Shown here piece after piece: positions 47,664 to 58,177 of a stretch of DNA of 64,000 nt (positions are counted from its first letter, which is position 1; each line of letters starts with the position of its first letter). The notes below the pieces were generated by a model, which worked only from the letters and a program-made list of their open reading frames with translations, was not told the origin of the DNA and made no database searches. The position numbers were made by a program, and so were the translations under genes. This DNA is from Massilia agri (lineage in GTDB: Bacteria; Pseudomonadota; Gammaproteobacteria; Burkholderiales; Burkholderiaceae_D): the NCBI RefSeq assembly GCF_024753255.1, contig NZ_JANUHA010000003.1, positions 367,188-431,187 of the forward strand, given 5' to 3'.

Positions 47664-49544
47664 TCAGGCCCCGGTGAAGAACAGGGTGGTGCGGTAGACG
47701 ATGAAGGAGGCCACGTAGGCCAGGCCGAACATATAGCCGGCCATGATCCAGGCGTAGCGGCGGCTGCCGGTTTCGCGCGCCACGGTCGCCAGGGTCGGCA
47801 GGCAGTGCGGCGCGTAGATGTACCAGGTCAACACCGACAGGCCGGTCGCCAGCGACCAGGTCTGGGCGAGGATCGGGGCCAGCGCATTGGCGGCCTCGTC
47901 GCCGCCCGACAGGGCGTAGACGGTGCCCAGGGCGCCGACCGCGACTTCGCGCGCGGCCATGCCCGGCACCAGGGCGATCGCCATCTGCCAGCCGAAGCCG
48001 ATCGGCGCCAGCACCACTTCCAGGGCGCGGCCGATCATGCCGGCGACGCTGTAGTAGACCGGCGGCTGGGTCGCGCCTTCCGGTGCGCCCGGGAAGCTCG
48101 AGAGCAGCCAGAGCAGGACCATCATGGCAAGGATCAGGGTACCCACGCGTTTCAGGAACACTTTCGCGCGTTCCCACAGGCCCACGGCCAGCGCGCCCGG
48201 CTGGGGCCAGTGGTAGGCCGGCAGTTCCATCATGAGGGCGTGCTGCTTGAAGTCGCTGCGGCGCTTCATGTACCAGGCCACGGCCATGGCGCTCAGGATG
48301 CCGGCCATGTAGAGGATGAAGAGCACCAGGCCCTGCAGGTTCATCAGGCCCGCCACTTCGCGGTCCGGGATGAAAGCGGCAATCAGGAGCGCATAGACCG
48401 GCAGGCGCGCCGAGCAGGTCATGAGCGGCGCGATCATGATGGTCACCAGGCGGTCGCGCGGATTCTGGATGGTGCGCGCGGCCATGATGCCGGGAATGGC
48501 GCAGGCAAACGAGGACAGGAGAGGCAGGAAGGCGCGGCCGGACAGGCCCACGCTGCCCATGATGCGGTCGAGCAGGAAGGCGGCGCGCGGCAGGTAGCCC
48601 ACGTCTTCCAGCAGCAGGATGAAGAAGAACAGGATCAGGATCTGCGGCAGGAACACGAGCACGCTGCCGACGCCGGCGATGATGCCGTCCACGATCAGGC
48701 TGTGCAGCAGGCCTTCGCCGAGCAGGATGCCGACCTGTTCGCCCAGCGCGCCCACGCCCGCCTCGATCAGGTCCATCGGCGTGCCGGCCCAGCTGAACAC
48801 GGCCTGGAAGATCAGGAACATCAGCGCGGCCAGGATGAGCGGCCCCGCCACCGGGTGCAGCACCACGTTGTCGATCTTCTCGGTCAGGTTGCCGGTGTCG
48901 CCGCTGCTCGAGACGGCGAGGTCGAGGATGCGGCGCACTTCGCGCTGGGTCTCCTCGACCGGCACTGCGTCGATCGCCGACAGGGGGTTCGGTGCGACCT
49001 TTTCGCCGAAGACCATGCCGTCCAGGGTGGCGAGCAGGGCCTGTTCGCCGCCGGACTGGATGGCGACGGTCTCGACCACCGGCATGCCCAGCTCTTGCGA
49101 CAGCTTGGCTGCGTCGATCGCGATGCCGCGCTTCCTGGCCACGTCGACCATGTTCAGCACGAGCACCATGGGCAGGCCCAGGCGCTTGAGTTCGAGCACC
49201 ATGCGCAGGTTCAGGCGCAGGTTGGTGGCGTTGACCACGCACAGGATGGCGTCCGGCGGCGCTTCGCCGGCGCGCAGGCCGGCCACCACGTCGCGGGTGA
49301 TCGCTTCGTCCGGGGTCTGGGCGCTCAGGCTGTAGGCGCCCGGCAGGTCGAGCACGCGAAACGCGCGGCCCGCGGGCGACGTGAAGCTGCCTTCCTTGCG
49401 CTCGATGGTGACGCCGGCGTAGTTCGCGACCTTCTGGCGCGAACCGGTCAGGCGGTTGAAGAGCGCGGTCTTGCCGCAGTTGGGATTGCCGAGCAGTGCG
49501 ACCAGGGGCGTACGCGACGCCACCTGCTGTTCCATTACACCCAT
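47664..49544 (-). CDS. feoB: Ferrous iron transporter FeoB
   Basis: The 626-residue protein begins with the G-protein domain (G1 GNPNCGKT at 19-26, G3 LPGAYSLS). A helical spacer and an inner-membrane domain with about eight helices follow, including the Gate segments SFACAIPGIMAARTI and LVPGMAAREVAVGALG. It imports Fe(II) in a GTP-dependent way. It is shorter than E. coli FeoB (773 residues) because it lacks the C-terminal cytoplasmic extension. It starts 3 nt after feoA. The feoA promoter carries a Fur-like box. Confidence 0.96.
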   Translation of the reverse strand: MGVMEQQVASRTPLVALLGNPNCGKTALFNRLTGSRQKVANYAGVTIERKEGSFTSPAGRAFRVLDLPGAYSLSAQTPDEAITRDVVAGLRAGEAPPDAILCVVNATNLRLNLRMVLELKRLGLPMVLVLNMVDVARKRGIAIDAAKLSQELGMPVVETVAIQSGGEQALLATLDGMVFGEKVAPNPLSAIDAVPVEETQREVRRILDLAVSSSGDTGNLTEKIDNVVLHPVAGPLILAALMFLIFQAVFSWAGTPMDLIEAGVGALGEQVGILLGEGLLHSLIVDGIIAGVGSVLVFLPQILILFFFILLLEDVGYLPRAAFLLDRIMGSVGLSGRAFLPLLSSFACAIPGIMAARTIQNPRDRLVTIMIAPLMTCSARLPVYALLIAAFIPDREVAGLMNLQGLVLFILYMAGILSAMAVAWYMKRRSDFKQHALMMELPAYHWPQPGALAVGLWERAKVFLKRVGTLILAMMVLLWLLSSFPGAPEGATQPPVYYSVAGMIGRALEVVLAPIGFGWQMAIALVPGMAAREVAVGALGTVYALSGGDEAANALAPILAQTWSLATGLSVLTWYIYAPHCLPTLATVARETGSRRYAWIMAGYMFGLAYVASFIVYRTTLFFTGA

Positions 49545-49547
49545 TAC

Positions 49548-49805
49548 TTATTCCGGTTTGATCGAGACGAGGGCCGCTTCGAAGCGGCGCAGGGCGAAGG
49601 TCGATTCGCCGACCTTGACGGCCAGCGGGCCGCCCAGCACGCGCTTGAGAACACGGATGCGCTCGCCCGGCACGAAGCCGAGTTCCATCAGGCGGCGCTG
49701 GACGTCGGCGCCGCCCTCCTGCGCCGTCGGGGCCAGGTGGATCACGGTGGCGCTCTGGCCGGCCTGGAGGGCGTCGAGCGTGGTGAGGGTGGGAGCAAGA
49801 GTCAT
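49548..49805 (-). CDS. feoA: Ferrous iron transport protein FeoA
   Basis: The 85-residue SH3-like protein has the FeoA features LMELGFVPGERIRVLKR and ALRRFEAALV. It is the cytoplasmic accessory of FeoB. I chose the ATG at 49805 (MTLAPTL); a frame open to 49850 exists but would run into the promoter. A Fur-like box lies about 55-75 nt upstream. Confidence 0.93.
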   Translation of the reverse strand: MTLAPTLTTLDALQAGQSATVIHLAPTAQEGGADVQRRLMELGFVPGERIRVLKRVLGGPLAVKVGESTFALRRFEAALVSIKPE

Positions 49806-49859
49806 GGTCGCGTCCGGTGGTTGTAGCGCTGATGAGACAGATAGGTGCATGATAAACCT

Positions 49860-49880
49860 AAATGCGAATTATTTCTATTT
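49860..49880 (-). promoter_or_regulatory. Fur-like box upstream of feoA
   Basis: AAATGCGAATTATTTCTATTT is an imperfect palindrome in which 7 of 10 positions of the arms are complementary. It resembles the Fur consensus. It lies between the feoA start and the bfd-side box and would place iron repression on feoAB. Confidence 0.55.
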
Positions 49881-49966
49881 GCAGGGTGATCATACTCGCC
49901 TGAATTTGCACGCGCACTGTAAAAATCGCTTGCATGCGCCGCCGAGTTTCATCAAAATAGAACACG

Positions 49967-49986
49967 AATGAGATTGATTCTCATTT
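49967..49986 (+). promoter_or_regulatory. Fur-like box upstream of bfd
   Basis: AATGAGATTGATTCTCATTT closely matches the 19-bp Fur consensus, with ATGAGA and TCTCAT arms. It lies 30 nt before the bfd ATG. This is the stronger of the two boxes in the shared feoA-bfd region. Confidence 0.7.
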
Positions 49987-50016
49987 ATGTGATGAAAACG
50001 GCAAGGAAGCTAAACG

Positions 50017-50226
50017 ATGATCGTCTGTGTCTGCAACAACATCTCCGACCGCGAAATCCGCCAGGCAGTGGACCTCGGCATTTCTTCGGTGGCCGAACTG
50101 CACAAGGAACTCGGCGTCGGCACCATGTGCGGCAAGTGCGTCAGCTACGCACGCGAAGTCCTGAACGAACACCTCGACAGCAAAACCACGATCACCGAAG
50201 TGCGCCGCGTCCCGCAAGCGGCCTGA
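50017..50226 (+). CDS. bfd: Bacterioferritin-associated ferredoxin Bfd
   Basis: The 69-residue protein has the BFD-like [2Fe-2S] domain with cysteines at 4, 6, 38 and 41 (VCVC and GTMCGKC). Bfd reduces the iron core of bacterioferritin to release Fe(II) when iron is scarce. It lies under a Fur box and upstream of bfr, which fits iron-repressed release from storage. An AAGGAAGC ribosome site precedes it. Confidence 0.94.
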   Translation: MIVCVCNNISDREIRQAVDLGISSVAELHKELGVGTMCGKCVSYAREVLNEHLDSKTTITEVRRVPQAA

Positions 50227-50246
50227 TCCACCTCTCACTTCTCCTG

Positions 50247-50271
50247 CCCCGCCATGCTGCGGGGTTTTTTT
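50247..50271 (+). terminator. Rho-independent terminator after bfd
   Basis: CCCCGC and GCGGGG form the stem with a 6-nt loop and seven T residues follow. It lies 20 nt after the bfd stop. It separates bfd from bfr. Confidence 0.85.
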
Positions 50272-50468
50272 ACGCCTTTTTTCTTGCCAATCCGGCAGTA
50301 CTGAGAAGCGTTCTCGCGATGGAACGAGAACGGTTTTCATTCCAGCGAATTCCAAGCATTTTCCACGCATTTGAGGCGTATTTTTCAGCGTTTTCGCCGA
50401 TTTTTAGCCGTTTTTTGGCGTCTTGTTTGTTATCATGGAGCCCATTCGAAATCCACCAAGGGCATCCC

Positions 50469-50939
50469 ATGAAAGGCGACCAAAACGTCCTGCGCCTGCT
50501 CAACGCGCAGCTGACCAACGAACTCACCGCGATCAACCAGTACTTCCTGCATGCGCGCATGTACCGCCACTGGGGCTTCGGCAAGCTGGCGAAGAAGGAA
50601 TACGACGAATCGATCGGCGAGATGAAGCACGCCGACAAGCTGATCGACCGCATCCTGATGCTCGACGGCCTACCCAACCTGCAAGCCCTGCACAAGCTGC
50701 TCATCGGTGAATCGGCCCAGGAAATGCTGGAATGCGACCTCAAGCTCGAGCGCGCGGCCCAGGTGACGGTCAAGGAAGGCATCGCGGCGGCGGAAGCGGC
50801 GGCGGACTACGTGACCCGCGACCTGTTCCTGATGATCCTCGAAGACACCGAAGAACACATCGAGTGGCTGGAGACCCAGCTCGACCTGATCGTGAAGGTC
50901 GGCATCCAGAACTATCTGCAGAGCCAGATCAGCGAGTAA
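50469..50939 (+). CDS. bfr: Bacterioferritin
   Basis: The 156-residue protein has the ferritin four-helix fold with ferroxidase ligands E18, E51, H54 (and Glu/His in EEHIEW) and the haem-binding M52 (GEMKHADK). It stores iron as a 24-mer with haem between subunits. The start at 50469 is preceded by a 240-nt region after the bfd terminator that contains GAGAAGCGTTCTC-like arms, which may be a regulatory site. I see no gene in that gap. Confidence 0.96.
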   Translation: MKGDQNVLRLLNAQLTNELTAINQYFLHARMYRHWGFGKLAKKEYDESIGEMKHADKLIDRILMLDGLPNLQALHKLLIGESAQEMLECDLKLERAAQVTVKEGIAAAEAAADYVTRDLFLMILEDTEEHIEWLETQLDLIVKVGIQNYLQSQISE

Positions 50940-50948
50940 TTCCCCGCA

Positions 50949-50981
50949 CAGGCCAGGCATCCGTCAGCGGTGCCTGGCCTG
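50949..50981. terminator. Hairpin between convergent bfr and the sugar kinase gene
   Basis: CAGGCCAGGCA and TGCCTGGCCTG form a perfect 11-bp stem between two converging genes. There is no T-run, so it may limit read-through rather than terminate fully. Confidence 0.5.
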
Positions 50982-50995
50982 CCTGTCTCAGGCGC

Positions 50996-51942
50996 TCAGC
51001 GCCACTTCCTCATCCACTGGTCGTAGAAACCGAGATCGCGCGGCACCGCGCCCGGAATCGCACAGATCGCTCCCGCGAACTCGTTGGCACGCGCCAGGGT
51101 GACATCCAGCGGCCAGCCACGCATTCTGCCCAGCAGGAAAATCGCCGAGAAGGCATCCCCAGCACCCACCGTGTCGATCACGAAAGGCGGCGCCGGGTTG
51201 TCGCGGTGCGTGATGACCTGCCCGTCCGCACTGAAGTAAGCCGAGCCGCGATGGCCCAGGGTGAGGATCAGGGCGTCGAGCGAGAACATTTGCAGCAGCG
51301 CCTGGCAGGAGGCGCGCACTTCCTCGGCCGACAGGGCCGGATCCTCGGGTTTGATCTGGAAGTACCACTGGAACAGGGCCTGCAGCTCTTCCTCGTTGAC
51401 CTTGGCGATGTTCGTCGCCTGCAGCGAGCGGGTGACGGTGCGCTCTTCGTACTGGCCTTCGCGCAGGTTGAGATCGAGGTAGCGCAGTGCCGCACTTGAA
51501 CTGCTCGCGCCCAGCAGGGCGTTGAGGGCGGTGCGCGAGCGCTCGCTCCTCTGGGCCAGGGTGCCGAAGTAGACGATGCCCGGCTGCGCGCCTTCCGCCA
51601 CGATGAGGGCGGCATCGCGGTCGATGAAGTCGTAAGCCTGGTTCGGCAGGATCGTGAAGCGGTGGCCGCGCGCGCTGCGCTCGACCAGCACGCGGCCGGT
51701 TTCCTCCATGGCGTCGAGCTGCAGCCCGGCCTCGCTCATGGCGAAGCGCTCGAATTCGGCGCGCACGGCCTGGCCGGGAGCGTCGTTGCCGACGCGGGTG
51801 ATCATCAGTTGCGGCGCCATGAAGGCGGCCAGGTGGCGCGCCACGTTGAAAGGCGCGCCGCCGACCACCTGCTCGGTGCTGAAGTCGTCGACGAGGGCCT
51901 CGCCGAAAACGAGGCAAGGCGCGGAGGTGGCGGCCTGCGCGT

Positions 51943-51946
<4 letters not shown>
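50996..51946 (-). CDS. PfkB-family sugar kinase (fructokinase-like)
   Basis: The 316-residue protein has the ribokinase/PfkB features: the N-terminal FGEALVDDFSTEQVVGGAPFNVARHLAAF and the C-terminal signature DTVGAGDAFSAIFLLG with the catalytic Asp. It most likely phosphorylates fructose or a related sugar. The start is a GTG at 51946 whose TG overlaps the GST stop (GTGA), so it is translationally coupled to the GST gene. No fructose transporter is adjacent, so the substrate is uncertain. Confidence 0.88.
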
Positions 51947-54094
<2,148 letters not shown>

Positions 54095-54111
54095 GACGCT
54101 GCTGGAGGACC

Positions 54112-56088
54112 CTACAAGGACCACACCAGCTTCACCCCCACCCTGCGGTCGATCTCCTCCCGCGCCCCGGCAGCCCCGTACTCCGCGTGGCTGCCGTTCA
54201 GGTTCTGCCCCACCACCGACACTTCCACGCCCGGCGCGACGCGCCAGCCGAAGCGCGCGTCCAGCGCCCAGTAGCCCGGCACCGCCGGGTTCTCCAGCGC
54301 CGCCACCTTGCGCAGCCCAACTTCCAGCTCGCGCCGGTCGTCGAAGGCATAGTGCGAGCGCAGCTGCAGCGTGTGCTCCGGATCCTTGCCCGCCGTGCCC
54401 GGCCCCGCCACGTCGTTGCTGCCCGGTTTCAGGCGCAGGCGCTCGTGCAGGGCCGTGAAGCCGGCCGACATGCGCCAGGCCCGGCTCAGCTGGTAACTGC
54501 TCCACATCTCGATGCCGGTCGCTTGCCCTTCCATCAGGCTATCGAAGGTGATGAAGGTCCGGCTGGGATCGATCTCCTGGGTGCGCAGGTGGTCGTAGTC
54601 ATTGTGGAACACGGTCGCCGACAAGGAGAGATCGGTGAGCGGCTGGCCGCGGTAGCCGACTTCGAACACGCGCGCCACTTCCGAGCGCACCCGCGGCCCG
54701 CCGCGCAGCAGGTAGGGCGGGCGGCCCGGGATGAAGGCATCGGCATCGAGACGGGTCGGCGCGCGCACGGTGCGCGAGAGTGCGGTCCACAAGGCGTGGC
54801 GCGGCGCCAGGCGCCAGGACAGGCGCGCGGTGGGCAGGAATTCGTTGCCGGTGTAGTCGTTGCGCTCGACGCGCGCGCCCAGAGTCAGGCTCAGGTCGGG
54901 GTGCAGCGCGATCTCGTCCTGGGCGAACAGGCTGGACCAGGTCTGTTCCGTCTTCGCCGGCAGGAAGGCGATCACCTCGCTGTTCTCGACCTCGTCCCAG
55001 CTGTGGCGCAGGTTCGCGCCCCACACGAGGTTGTGGGAGCCCCAGGCCGGCAGGGTATGCTGGAACTGGACGTCGGCGATCTGCAGCGACTCGGTGAAGG
55101 TCGGCGGGACAACGCGCTTGGCGTGATCGAGGTAGGCCTGTACCGAGAAGCGTCCGCCGTCGTCCAGCGCGCGTTCCCAGCGGGCCGTCAGGCTGGCGCC
55201 CTCGGTATCGATGTCGCCCAGGCGCAGCGCGGTGCCGCTGACCGAGATTTCTCCCGGTTCCGGCTGCTCCAGGTCGCCGTGGAAGACACTGCCGTTGACG
55301 CTGAAGGTATCGCTTGCGCGCGCCCAGTCGGCCCGGAAACCCAGCTGGGCCTGGCGCCAGGCGTCGTTCAGGCGCCCACCGTCGTCGGTCTCGCTGCGCC
55401 AGCGCCGCAGCGCCTTGCCGTACACGCGCCAGTCGACGTCCCTGCTGCGCCCGCCTTGGCGGAAGGCGGCATCCACGCCGTCGCTCGCGCCGCGCAGCAC
55501 GGCCAGGCCGCCCTGGGTCGCCTGGGCCGAACGCGTGGTGATGTTGATGACGCCGTTGACTGCGTTCACGCCCCACAGCGTGCCGCCCGGACCGCTGATC
55601 ACTTCGATGCGCTCGACGTCCTCCAGCATCACGTCCTGCATGTCCCAGAACACGCCGGAGAACAGCGGCGCATATACCGAGCGGCCATCGATCATCACCA
55701 GCAGCTTGTTGGGCGCGCTGTTGCTGCTGCCGTTCATCCCGCGCGCGCTGATCGCATAGCCATAGCTGGAGCGCTGCGCCACGTGCAGGGCAGGCGCCAG
55801 GCGCAGGGCCTCGGGCAGGCTTTGCGCACCGGCGCGGCGGATGTCGTCGGCCGTGATCACGAACACCGAGGCGGGGGCATCGAGCAGCCGCTCGGGCTTC
55901 TTCGATACCGAGGTGACCTGGATGGTGGCCAGTTCTTCGATCGACAGGTCGGCCAGTTCGTCGCTACGGCCCTGCCCGGCGCCATTGTCGGCTGCCAGCG
56001 CGGGCCAAGCCAGCGCCGTGCACAGGAATGCCAGCGCGATGCTACTGAGGTGCATGCCGGAACAGCATGACACGGTGGGGTTGCTCAT
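54112..56088 (-). CDS. TonB-dependent outer membrane receptor
   Basis: The protein has a signal peptide (ALAWPALAA), then a plug domain (PASVFVITADDIRRAGAQSLPEALRLAPALHVAQ, GGTLWGVNAVNGVINITTRS) and a 22-strand-type barrel reaching the C-terminus (RRVGVKLVWSL). It imports a scarce ligand across the outer membrane using TonB energy. The start at 56088 (658 residues) has an AGGA ribosome site; the internal ATG at 56055 lacks one. No Fur box was seen upstream, so iron regulation is not supported and the ligand is unknown. It ends 18 nt from the convergent purB stop. Confidence 0.93.
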   Translation of the reverse strand: MSNPTVSCCSGMHLSSIALAFLCTALAWPALAADNGAGQGRSDELADLSIEELATIQVTSVSKKPERLLDAPASVFVITADDIRRAGAQSLPEALRLAPALHVAQRSSYGYAISARGMNGSSNSAPNKLLVMIDGRSVYAPLFSGVFWDMQDVMLEDVERIEVISGPGGTLWGVNAVNGVINITTRSAQATQGGLAVLRGASDGVDAAFRQGGRSRDVDWRVYGKALRRWRSETDDGGRLNDAWRQAQLGFRADWARASDTFSVNGSVFHGDLEQPEPGEISVSGTALRLGDIDTEGASLTARWERALDDGGRFSVQAYLDHAKRVVPPTFTESLQIADVQFQHTLPAWGSHNLVWGANLRHSWDEVENSEVIAFLPAKTEQTWSSLFAQDEIALHPDLSLTLGARVERNDYTGNEFLPTARLSWRLAPRHALWTALSRTVRAPTRLDADAFIPGRPPYLLRGGPRVRSEVARVFEVGYRGQPLTDLSLSATVFHNDYDHLRTQEIDPSRTFITFDSLMEGQATGIEMWSSYQLSRAWRMSAGFTALHERLRLKPGSNDVAGPGTAGKDPEHTLQLRSHYAFDDRRELEVGLRKVAALENPAVPGYWALDARFGWRVAPGVEVSVVGQNLNGSHAEYGAAGAREEIDRRVGVKLVWSL

Positions 56089-56291
56089 CAATCCTGCTCC
56101 ATGCAACGGCGTTTCCGCCAATATACTTTGATACGCAGCTTGTTGGCGAATTTTACATTCCGAGAGCAATGGCTGTGCACTCCGTACGAACCGTGCTAGT
56201 GTACGAAGCCAAAAAAAAGCGCTCGGCAGCAATACAATCGGAACTTTGGTATAGTTAGTTCTAACTCGGACGACTTTCCTCCCGGATAATT

Positions 56292-56828
56292 ATGTATCGC
56301 TACACCACCACGGCCATCGTCCTGCACTGGCTGATCGCCCTGCTGATCGTCGGCACCTTCACGCTCGGCCTGGTGATGACCGATATCCCGGGCATCACCC
56401 CGACCAAGCTGAAGTACTTCAACTGGCACAAGTGGGCCGGCGTCACCGTGCTGCTGCTTGCCGCGCTGCGCCTGCTGTGGCGCCTGTTCCGGCACCCGCC
56501 CGCCTATGCCGACGAGATGCCGGCCTGGCAGCGCGGCGCCTCCCACGGCCTGCACTGGCTGCTCTACATCCTGATGTTCGCCGTGCCGCTGTCCGGCTAT
56601 TTCTACAGCCTGGCGACCGGCTATCCGATCGTCTGGTTCGGCCTGGTCAAGCTGCCGGTGCTGATGGGACCCGATCCGGCCCTGAAACTCGTCCTCAAGG
56701 ACCTTCATTATTGGCTCAACATGTTGCTGGCCGGCCTGGTCGGTCTGCACGTGGCGGCCGCCTTCAAGCACCTGCTGGTCGACCGCGACCGCGTGATGGC
56801 GCGCATGCTGCCCTTTTCCAAAACGTAA
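56292..56828 (+). CDS. Cytochrome b561 (CybB-like)
   Basis: The 178-residue inner-membrane protein has four helices and candidate haem ligands H12, H46, H139 and H153. The b561 motifs TAIVLHWLIAL, WHKWAGVTVLLL and LHYWLNMLLAGLVGLHV are present. It transfers electrons across the membrane, often for superoxide or quinone chemistry. The next gene, YceI, follows by 9 nt with its own AAGGAG site. E. coli has the same b561-YceI pairing. Confidence 0.92.
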   Translation: MYRYTTTAIVLHWLIALLIVGTFTLGLVMTDIPGITPTKLKYFNWHKWAGVTVLLLAALRLLWRLFRHPPAYADEMPAWQRGASHGLHWLLYILMFAVPLSGYFYSLATGYPIVWFGLVKLPVLMGPDPALKLVLKDLHYWLNMLLAGLVGLHVAAAFKHLLVDRDRVMARMLPFSKT

Positions 56829-56837
56829 GGAGTTCCC

Positions 56838-57389
56838 ATGAAACCGATCCAAGGCCTGCTGCTCGCCTCCGTCTTCGCCAGCGCCCTCGCCGGCGCCGCG
56901 GTCCTGAAAACCGATCCCGCGAAAAGCAGCGTGACCGCCACCTTCACCCAGATGGGCGTACCGGTCGAGGCGAAGTTCAGGCAGTTCACGGCGCAGATCG
57001 ACTACGACGCCGCCAAGCCGGCCGCCTCGAAGGCGAACGTCGAGATCGCGGTCGGCAGCTTCGACCTGGGCGATGCCGAGTACAACAAGGAAGTCGCCAA
57101 GAAAGAATGGTTCAACGCGGCGCAATTCCCCAAGGCGAGCTTCGTCTCGTCGGCGATCGCACCGGCGGGCGCCGGCAAGCTGAACGTCAGCGGCACCTTG
57201 AGCATCAAGGGCCGCAGCGCCAAGGTAGCGTTCCCGCTGACCGTGAAAACGGAAGGCGGCAAGCAGGTCTTCGAAGGCGCGCTGCCGATCAGGCGGCTGG
57301 CCTTCAACATCGGCGAAGGCGAGTGGAAGGACACGAGCATGGTCGCCGATGAAGTTGTCATCAAGTTCCGCGTCACCGCGGGCCAGTAA
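56838..57389 (+). CDS. YceI family periplasmic protein (first copy)
   Basis: The 183-residue protein has a signal peptide (ASALAGA) and a YceI beta-barrel domain (VTATFTQMGVPVEAKFRQFTAQIDYD, AQFPKASFVSSAI, LSIKGRSAKVAFPL). YceI proteins bind isoprenoid-like molecules such as polyprenyl chains. It is the middle gene of a b561-YceI-YceI operon. The second copy is more divergent in its loops. Confidence 0.9.
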   Translation: MKPIQGLLLASVFASALAGAAVLKTDPAKSSVTATFTQMGVPVEAKFRQFTAQIDYDAAKPAASKANVEIAVGSFDLGDAEYNKEVAKKEWFNAAQFPKASFVSSAIAPAGAGKLNVSGTLSIKGRSAKVAFPLTVKTEGGKQVFEGALPIRRLAFNIGEGEWKDTSMVADEVVIKFRVTAGQ

Positions 57390-57431
57390 ACCCACGCTTC
57401 AATCAACCATTTTCACCCAAGGGAAAGTCCA

Positions 57432-58007
57432 ATGAAATTCACCCACCTGATCGCGGCCCTGGCCGCTTCGAGCACCCTCGGCGCCGGCATCGCCTTCGCC
57501 GCCGACACCTACAAGATCGAGCCGGGCCACACCTACCCGAGCTTCGAGGCCGACCACATGGGCATCTCGGTCTGGCGCGGCAAGTTCAACAAGAGCGAAG
57601 GCACCGTGACCCTGGACCGCAAGGCCAAGACCGGCACCCTGGACATCACCGTCCACATCGACAGCATCGACTTCGGCCACGACAAGATGAACGAGCACGC
57701 GAAGAGCCCGGACATCTTCGACGCCGCCAAGTACCCGACCGCCACCTTCAAGTCCAAGACCATCAAGTTCACCGGCGACGTCCCGACCTCGGCCGAAGGC
57801 GAGCTGACCCTGCACGGCGTCACCAAGCCGCTGACCCTGACCATCAACAAGTTCAAGTGCATCGACCACCCGATGCTCAAGCGCGAAGTGTGCGGCGCCG
57901 ACGTGACCGGCACCTTCCTGCGCAGCGACTTCGGCATCAACTACGCCCTGCCGCGCTTCTCGCCGGAAGTGAAGCTGGCGATCCAGGTCGAAGCAGTGAA
58001 GCAGTGA
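57432..58007 (+). CDS. YceI family periplasmic protein (second copy)
   Basis: The 191-residue protein has a signal peptide (GIAFA) and a canonical YceI domain ([68 protein letters not shown]). It is likely a periplasmic carrier of isoprenoid quinones. A GGAAAG site precedes it. It ends 5 nt before a REP doublet and a terminator. Confidence 0.93.
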   Translation: MKFTHLIAALAASSTLGAGIAFAADTYKIEPGHTYPSFEADHMGISVWRGKFNKSEGTVTLDRKAKTGTLDITVHIDSIDFGHDKMNEHAKSPDIFDAAKYPTATFKSKTIKFTGDVPTSAEGELTLHGVTKPLTLTINKFKCIDHPMLKREVCGADVTGTFLRSDFGINYALPRFSPEVKLAIQVEAVKQ

Positions 58008-58011
58008 TGTG

Positions 58012-58120
58012 CGTAGGGTGGGCAATCCCTTGCCCACGCGTTCAACTACAAGGCGACCTGACGCTCATCGTCCGTTCCCACACTGTTTGAACGCGTGGGC
58101 GGAGGACCGCCCACCCTACG
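58012..58120. repeat. REP-like doublet, family 1
   Basis: CGTAGGGTGGGCAA-TCCC-TTGCCCACGCGTTCAAC at 58012-58046 faces TTGAACGCGTGGGCGG-AGGA-CCGCCCACCCTACG at 58087-58120. The spacing of 40 nt matches the doublet at 41184. The two stems differ in sequence and each is internally complementary. It lies between the YceI stop and the terminator. Confidence 0.82.
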
Positions 58121-58155
58121 AAAAAGCCCCGGTACCACAGGCACCGGGGCTTTTT
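58121..58155 (+). terminator. Bidirectional terminator after the b561-YceI operon
   Basis: AAAAAGCCCCGGT and ACCGGGGCTTTTT form a perfect 13-bp stem with a 9-nt loop. It lies between convergent transcription units and has A and T runs on the two sides, so it can serve the glycine-zipper gene as well. Confidence 0.85.
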
Positions 58156-58177
58156 TACGTCGGGAGACTGCTAAGGC

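Noticed and set aside
56089..56291. Fur box upstream of the TonB-dependent receptor
   Set aside because: I found no GATAAT- or ATGAGA-type palindrome in this gap, so an iron role for the receptor is not supported.
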